64,000 nucleotides of DNA from GCA-2686295 sp964402995 (GTDB lineage Archaea > Nanobdellota > Nanobdellia > Woesearchaeales > GCA-2686295): positions 10,656 through 74,655 of the forward strand of contig CAYOEA010000009.1 in the NCBI GenBank assembly GCA_964402995.1. The letters run 5' to 3'. The position numbers and the translations under genes were made by a program. The notes beneath the pieces were generated by a model. That model did not search any database. It saw only the letters and a list, made by a program, of their open reading frames with translations, and had not been told where the DNA came from. Of the stretch, positions 59,862 through 64,000 are shown piece after piece (the first letter of the stretch is position 1; the number at the start of each line of letters is the position of its first letter).

Positions 59862-60794
59862 TTATTTTCCTAACAAATATATTTTTCTTGTTAAAGATTT
59901 ATGTAAGTAATGTGAAAACTCTTGTTTAATATTCCATCTTGAATTTTTTATAATATTCTCATCAATCATATCTGGAACCACTAATACCATTTTATTTGTT
60001 CTTTTATATGCTATTACTAAAAAATCTGAAAGTAAAGATGTAATCTCGCTTGTTTTTGAATTTCTCCCGTAAGGTATATCAGTTACAATAGCTTCATACA
60101 TTGCATCTATTGTCAATGCATCTTTTAATTCTAACTGTGCTTTAAGTTTAAAGAAATCCAAATTCTTTTGACATCGACGCAACATTATTTTGTCTAAATC
60201 ATACCCAATCATTTCTTTTCCAATCAACCCAGCTTCAAGTAATATTCCTCCACTCCCACAAAAAGGATCAAGTATTTGTCTTGCATCCACTAAATTAACT
60301 ATAGCTCTTGCAAGCCTTGGATGCATACTTGTTGGATGATTAAACTCTCTAAGATGTGCTCGTCTATCTTCAAATTTATCATTTTGTTCACCTTCAAATT
60401 TACAAACTAAAACAACACCATCTAAAAATATTATTTCAAATTTTGTTTTTGCATTTTTAAGATCGACTTTTGGATTGCTTAATTTTTGCCATATATTATC
60501 AGCTAAAACTCTTACATCAAGTTTCTTAGAATTCACAAGGTTCAAACTAAAACTAGTTTCATAAACACCTTCAAAATCAAATCCTTTAATATCAGAAATT
60601 AAATTATCCTCATTAGTTTCAATAAGTAATTTGTAAACTTTTTTTGTATATGCTAAATGTTTATAATTCACCAATTCATCAATTAGTAAATAATTAGAAA
60701 GTAAAGTAAACTTATTCGTTTTAGAATTAGATAAAGATAATAATTCTTTAGAACTTAATTCTAAATTTTGTTTTGATAATTCATAAACATACAT
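59862..60794 (-). CDS. trmG10: tRNA guanosine-10 N2-methyltransferase (THUMP family)
   Basis: 310 aa. An N-terminal THUMP-like region (about 30-135) is followed by a Rossmann methyltransferase with LDPFCGSGG (175-183) and TDIPYG (238-243), the D-[IP]-P-Y motif of N2-guanine enzymes. It probably makes m2G or m2,2G at position 10 of tRNA; Trm14-type m2G6 activity is the main alternative. Monocistronic and divergent from purF. Confidence 0.88.
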   Translation of the reverse strand: MYVYELSKQNLELSSKELLSLSNSKTNKFTLLSNYLLIDELVNYKHLAYTKKVYKLLIETNEDNLISDIKGFDFEGVYETSFSLNLVNSKKLDVRVLADNIWQKLSNPKVDLKNAKTKFEIIFLDGVVLVCKFEGEQNDKFEDRRAHLREFNHPTSMHPRLARAIVNLVDARQILDPFCGSGGILLEAGLIGKEMIGYDLDKIMLRRCQKNLDFFKLKAQLELKDALTIDAMYEAIVTDIPYGRNSKTSEITSLLSDFLVIAYKRTNKMVLVVPDMIDENIIKNSRWNIKQEFSHYLHKSLTRKIYLLGK

Positions 60795-60868
60795 TTTAAG
60801 TTGAATTCCTAATATTCTTTTTAAAGCTTTTTAGTTAAGTTTAAAAAACAGACTTTTATTCTTAAGAT

Positions 60869-62236
60869 ATGTGCGGAATAATCGGAGTTTATAATAGTAA
60901 AGATGCATCGTATCTTTCATATCTTGGTCTTACTGCGCTGCAACATCGAGGTCAAGAAGGTGCTGGCATTGTTTCTTTTGATGGTGAGAAAATTCAAAGA
61001 ATAAGAGGTAAAGGTCTTGTTTCAGAAGTATTTGATAATGATGAAAAAATTAAATCTTTAGAAGGAATAATTGCAATTGGACACAATCGCTATGCAACTA
61101 TTGATTCTGTTGGTCTTGAAAGTTTTCAACCATTAAAGTTTAGCTTCCAAGGTTTGAAAGTTGCAACAGCTCATAATGGGAATCTAACTAATTATTTAGA
61201 ATTAAGAGATGATTTAGAATCTAAAGGTGCAATTTTTGATACAGACTTAGACTCAGAAATTTTTGCCCATTTAATTGCTCATGCAAAGGGAGATACTATT
61301 CAAGAACGTATTAAAGATTCATTTAATAAAATTGATGGTTCATATTCACTTATAATCATGACTCAAGATGAACTTATTGGTGTTCGTGATCCTTGGGGAA
61401 ATCGACCATTTGCTTTTGGAAACAAAGATGATTCTTTTTTTCTTGCTTCTGAAACAACAGCATTTGATTTAGTTGATGCAAAAGAAATCCGCCAAGTTAA
61501 ACCTGGTGAGATATTAACTATAAACAAAAACGAAATAAAATCTGATTATCTTACAAGAAAAGAAGAATCTAAATTCTGTATTTTTGAACATGTTTATTTC
61601 TCAAGACCTGACAGCATGCTCAATGGTAAAAATATTGATAAATATAGAAGACGTTTGGGCATAGAACTTGCAAAACAACATCCTGTAGATGCAGATATTG
61701 TTATTCCAGTTCCCGACTCAGGAACTACTTCTGCAATGGGTTATTCTTTAGAATCAGGAATTCCTTTTGATTTTGGTTTAGTTAAAAATCATTATATTGG
61801 AAGAACATTCATTAAACCAACACAAGAAATTAGGGATCTTAGTGTTAAGAAAAAACTTAATCCCGTTTCAGGAGTTATTAATGGTCAAAGAATTATAATA
61901 GTTGATGATTCAATTGTTCGAGGAACAACTATGAAACAACTTACAAATATTCTTTACGAACAAGGAGCCAAAGAAGTTCATATTAGAATTAGTTCTGATC
62001 TCGTAGCACATCCTTGTTATCATGGAATGGATTTTCCAAGTAAAAATGAACTTTTTGCAAATAAACCTTTATTTGCTAATAATCCTAATAAAATTGAAGC
62101 TATGAAATCATTTTTTGGAGTTGATAGCATAGGTTTTTTAAGTCTTGATGGTATGATAAACGCAGTTCCTGAATGGGGTTATTGCGCTTCTTGTTTTGAT
62201 GGAAATTATCACACTAAACCACAATTAACCAAATAA
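60869..62236 (+). CDS. purF: Amidophosphoribosyltransferase
   Basis: 455 aa. The N-terminal MCGIIGVYN puts the catalytic Cys at position 2 with no propeptide; ALQHRGQEGAGI, GHNRYAT and NGNLTNYL complete the glutaminase, and IIIVDDSIVRGTT is the PRPP-binding loop. It makes phosphoribosylamine from PRPP and Gln, the first step of purine synthesis. No other pur gene is in the window. ATG about 28 bp after its promoter (leaderless). Confidence 0.96.
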   Translation: MCGIIGVYNSKDASYLSYLGLTALQHRGQEGAGIVSFDGEKIQRIRGKGLVSEVFDNDEKIKSLEGIIAIGHNRYATIDSVGLESFQPLKFSFQGLKVATAHNGNLTNYLELRDDLESKGAIFDTDLDSEIFAHLIAHAKGDTIQERIKDSFNKIDGSYSLIIMTQDELIGVRDPWGNRPFAFGNKDDSFFLASETTAFDLVDAKEIRQVKPGEILTINKNEIKSDYLTRKEESKFCIFEHVYFSRPDSMLNGKNIDKYRRRLGIELAKQHPVDADIVIPVPDSGTTSAMGYSLESGIPFDFGLVKNHYIGRTFIKPTQEIRDLSVKKKLNPVSGVINGQRIIIVDDSIVRGTTMKQLTNILYEQGAKEVHIRISSDLVAHPCYHGMDFPSKNELFANKPLFANNPNKIEAMKSFFGVDSIGFLSLDGMINAVPEWGYCASCFDGNYHTKPQLTK

Positions 62237-62290
62237 TAATCAAATTTATTCTAGAAATATTTATATAAGCTATTTTAAATTTAAACCTTG

Positions 62291-62620
62291 ATGAAACCTG
62301 GTAGGCCTGTTGGAAGTAAAGTTAGACAAAATATGATTGATATTCTTTTCTTTGCAAAAAAAGCCTATGGTTATGAAATTCACCAAATTTACGTTGATTT
62401 ATTTCCTAAAGTTACTCAAAGACTTATTTATTATCATTTAAGCAAGGGTCTTGAGACTAACGAATTAATCATTCATTCTGTAACTAAAGAAAAAGGAAAT
62501 TATTCTTGGGGCGAGTCTGTAGAAAAAACTTATTATTCTCTTGGTTCAAAAGCAGTTCCTAAAAAATCAAAAGAAGTAAAAGCTTACTTTGATAAAAAAA
62601 ATAAAAATAAGAACAAATAA
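62291..62620 (+). CDS. Small PadR-like winged-helix DNA-binding protein
   Basis: 109 aa from ATG 62291, about 26 bp after TATTTATATAAG; TTG 62288 is the alternative. A basic GRPVGSK tip resembling an AT-hook is followed by a helical domain (ILFFAKKAYGYEIHQIYVDL) and QRLIYYHLSKGLETNELI, the recognition helix and wing of PadR/MarR-like proteins. A Lys/Asn tail ends it. The regulated genes are unknown. Confidence 0.72.
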   Translation: MKPGRPVGSKVRQNMIDILFFAKKAYGYEIHQIYVDLFPKVTQRLIYYHLSKGLETNELIIHSVTKEKGNYSWGESVEKTYYSLGSKAVPKKSKEVKAYFDKKNKNKNK

Positions 62621-62699
62621 ACTAAAATTTATCAAATTTTTCTAATAAATTAATCTTCTAATTTAATAATTTAAAAAAAATTATAAAAAAATAAAATTA

Positions 62700-63869
62700 T
62701 TATATTAATGCTTTAACAATTGGCACAAATACTAATATCATTATCAATACAAAGAATCCTGAAGTAATCTTAGAAAAGATTTTCATTGCTTTTTCTTTCC
62801 CTAATTTCTTTTCCATTGATAATAATAACATTCTTCCACCATCAACAGGTCCAAGCGGTAATAAATTTGCAAGACCAATTCCTAATGATAACATAAATAC
62901 CCATTGCCAGAATTTACCAATAATTGTTAATGTGTCTAACCACCATTGTTGCTTTCCTGCCTTTATAATTCCATGTGTTGAAACGCCAACAACACCCATA
63001 AATGCTCTTGTTTCATTATCAGGGTTTGAAACAGTAACTACAGTGTGAGTTGTATTCTCATTTGCAACCGTTACAGAATCTCCTGGACTCATATCACCCA
63101 ATACTTCAATTAAATAACTTGCATTATTTACTTCCACATCATTTACAAAAGTATAAAGTGTTCCCGGTTCTATTCCAGCATCAATTGCAGGAAATCCTTC
63201 AGTTACATCCACAAAGTAAAATCCGTTTGCTTCAACCATGTTTCCTGTTACTGGAATCATCACAAATAATACTAAAACTAATGCGATGGCGGCCAATATG
63301 AAATTTGCAACAGGTCCTGCTGCAAACATTGATTCTTGAATCCACCAACTCTTTTTCTTTAATTGTTTTTCATCAGGTTCTACAAATGCACCAATTAATG
63401 GTCCAAAGAAAACTATTCCTGAATGATGTACTTTTATTTTATGCGCAGCTGATACCACTCCGTGACCAAACTCGTGTATCAATACTACAAAGAATAAAGC
63501 AGTTATTCCATACCAAAATGGCACAAATATTGGACTTCCAGGTATTGGAACTCCTGGTATTACTGGAGATAATACTGCTGGCGCAGATGGAATGAATATT
63601 AACTTGTAAAGTCCATCAGCTAAGAAATATACTATAAGCATCATACCTGCATATCCTAAAAATATACCTGCATAACCAATCCATTTTATTGGTTTATTAA
63701 ATCTATCTGCAAATGCATGCATAAATTTTACACCAATAGTAGTTCTATATAATGCAATGAATTTTGCTTGAAAATCAAACTTTTTCTTATTTGTCACCAC
63801 AATCAAAATGATTATTGCATAAAAGATAATTACGTATTTATATTCCATGAAAATGTTTAGTATGTCCAT
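62700..63869 (-). CDS. Site-2 protease family intramembrane metalloprotease
   Basis: 389 aa. Several membrane helices carry the zinc motif HEFGH (132-136) and the second ligand motif PVDGGR (about 341-346); a PDZ-like domain lies between (about 215-290). Family M50 proteases cut membrane-spanning anti-sigma or signalling proteins. The substrate is unknown. The PVDGG form replaces the more usual NPxDGG. Monocistronic. Confidence 0.92.
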   Translation of the reverse strand: MDILNIFMEYKYVIIFYAIIILIVVTNKKKFDFQAKFIALYRTTIGVKFMHAFADRFNKPIKWIGYAGIFLGYAGMMLIVYFLADGLYKLIFIPSAPAVLSPVIPGVPIPGSPIFVPFWYGITALFFVVLIHEFGHGVVSAAHKIKVHHSGIVFFGPLIGAFVEPDEKQLKKKSWWIQESMFAAGPVANFILAAIALVLVLFVMIPVTGNMVEANGFYFVDVTEGFPAIDAGIEPGTLYTFVNDVEVNNASYLIEVLGDMSPGDSVTVANENTTHTVVTVSNPDNETRAFMGVVGVSTHGIIKAGKQQWWLDTLTIIGKFWQWVFMLSLGIGLANLLPLGPVDGGRMLLLSMEKKLGKEKAMKIFSKITSGFFVLIMILVFVPIVKALI

Positions 63870-63957
63870 TATACAGCCATTTAAAGATTTGGATTTAAAA
63901 GATTTATGTTTTTATAGGATAAAAAGACCATAAAAATAATTAATGAAAAATGAACCT

Positions 63958-63977
63958 CCTCACCTTGAAAGGTGAGG
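63958..63977 (+). promoter_or_regulatory. Hairpin masking a Shine-Dalgarno at the window edge
   Basis: CCTCACC-TTGAAA-GGTGAGG, a perfect 7-bp stem. Its right arm is a full ribosome binding site 9 bases before ATG 63987, so the fold would hide it. A second frame from ATG 63950 is also open to the edge. It may equally be an end hairpin of an IS200/IS605-type element. Confidence 0.45.
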
Positions 63978-63986
63978 TATCCTATT

Positions 63987-64000
63987 ATGCAAAAGTACTT
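63987..64000 (+). CDS. Possible gene start cut by the window edge
   Basis: ATG CAA AAG TAC TT, 9 bases after GGTGAGG, would begin a protein MQKY. Only 14 bases are visible, so the identity is unknown. Confidence 0.25.

Overview
This is a 64 kb, strongly AT-rich, gene-dense archaeal window. Archaeal hallmarks are DnaG-type TOPRIM protein, topoisomerase VI A and B, Cdc48, GatD/GatE, RIO1 and a Dim2-like KH protein, NurA and HerA, an AbrB-PhoU fusion, CDP-archaeol synthase, an XPD-type helicase, archaeal-type TrpRS and a PIN-KH ATPase. It also carries bacterial-looking genes: RNase HIII, a long-form S-adenosylhomocysteinase, ferritin, and lipoprotein-like secreted proteins. Small size, low GC and single-gene fragments of pathways suggest a DPANN archaeon, probably of the Woesearchaeota/Pacearchaeota type; this lineage call is inference. 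Two start modes recur: promoter-proximal genes whose ATG lies about 25-28 bp after a TATA box (leaderless), and internal genes preceded by GGTGA or GAGGTG.

Layout. 1-7.6 kb: SMC N-terminus, RNase HII and HIII in tandem, a lipoprotein, an AbrB-PhoU regulator, an unknown protein, SAH hydrolase, an Lrp regulator. 7.6-10.2 kb: initiator tRNA-Met, a PIN-KH ATPase, and a tRNA-Ser(GCT) gene with an intron surrounded by partial copies of itself. 10.2-16.3 kb: dUTPase, nitroreductase, XPD-like helicase, a small protein behind an 18-bp palindrome, a hairpin RNA with a C-rich loop, adenylate kinase and TruD. 16.4-24.1 kb: a large unknown protein, an unidentified structured RNA, a flippase-like membrane protein, and genes for polar archaeal lipid heads (CarS, archaetidylserine synthase and decarboxylase) with ferritin and a DUF1015 protein. 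24.2-30 kb: PPDK, a secreted protein, and three paralogous one-TM proteins with variable Cys-containing ectodomains next to exonuclease III. 30-37 kb: GatD-GatE and Cdc48. 37-43 kb: trpB-trpS behind a leader with an exact 19-bp repeat, an MFS transporter and a HerA-type ATPase. 43-51.6 kb: a parvulin-thioredoxin fusion, a second structured RNA, DnaG, RIO1, a KH protein and topoisomerase VI. 51.8-64 kb: PHP protein, NurA, PfkB kinase, racemase-family protein, class I aldolase, Kazal-type lipoprotein, a PPDK_N-like acidic protein, a tRNA methyltransferase, PurF, a PadR-like regulator and a site-2 protease.

How it works together: most genes serve replication and repair, RNA maturation (TruD, tRNA methyltransferase, TrpRS, GatDE) and membrane or surface building. 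Metabolism is patchy: a one-step tryptophan gene, a lone PurF, and PPDK plus aldolase and a PfkB kinase. The most unusual signals are the trpB leader repeat, a roughly 50-bp double-hairpin element that appears to have inserted into a duplicated tRNA 3' end, the surface-protein duplications that carried along the end of the exonuclease gene, a GatE without its usual insertion domain, and two unassigned structured RNAs. No CRISPR array, rRNA gene, integrase or complete transposase was seen.
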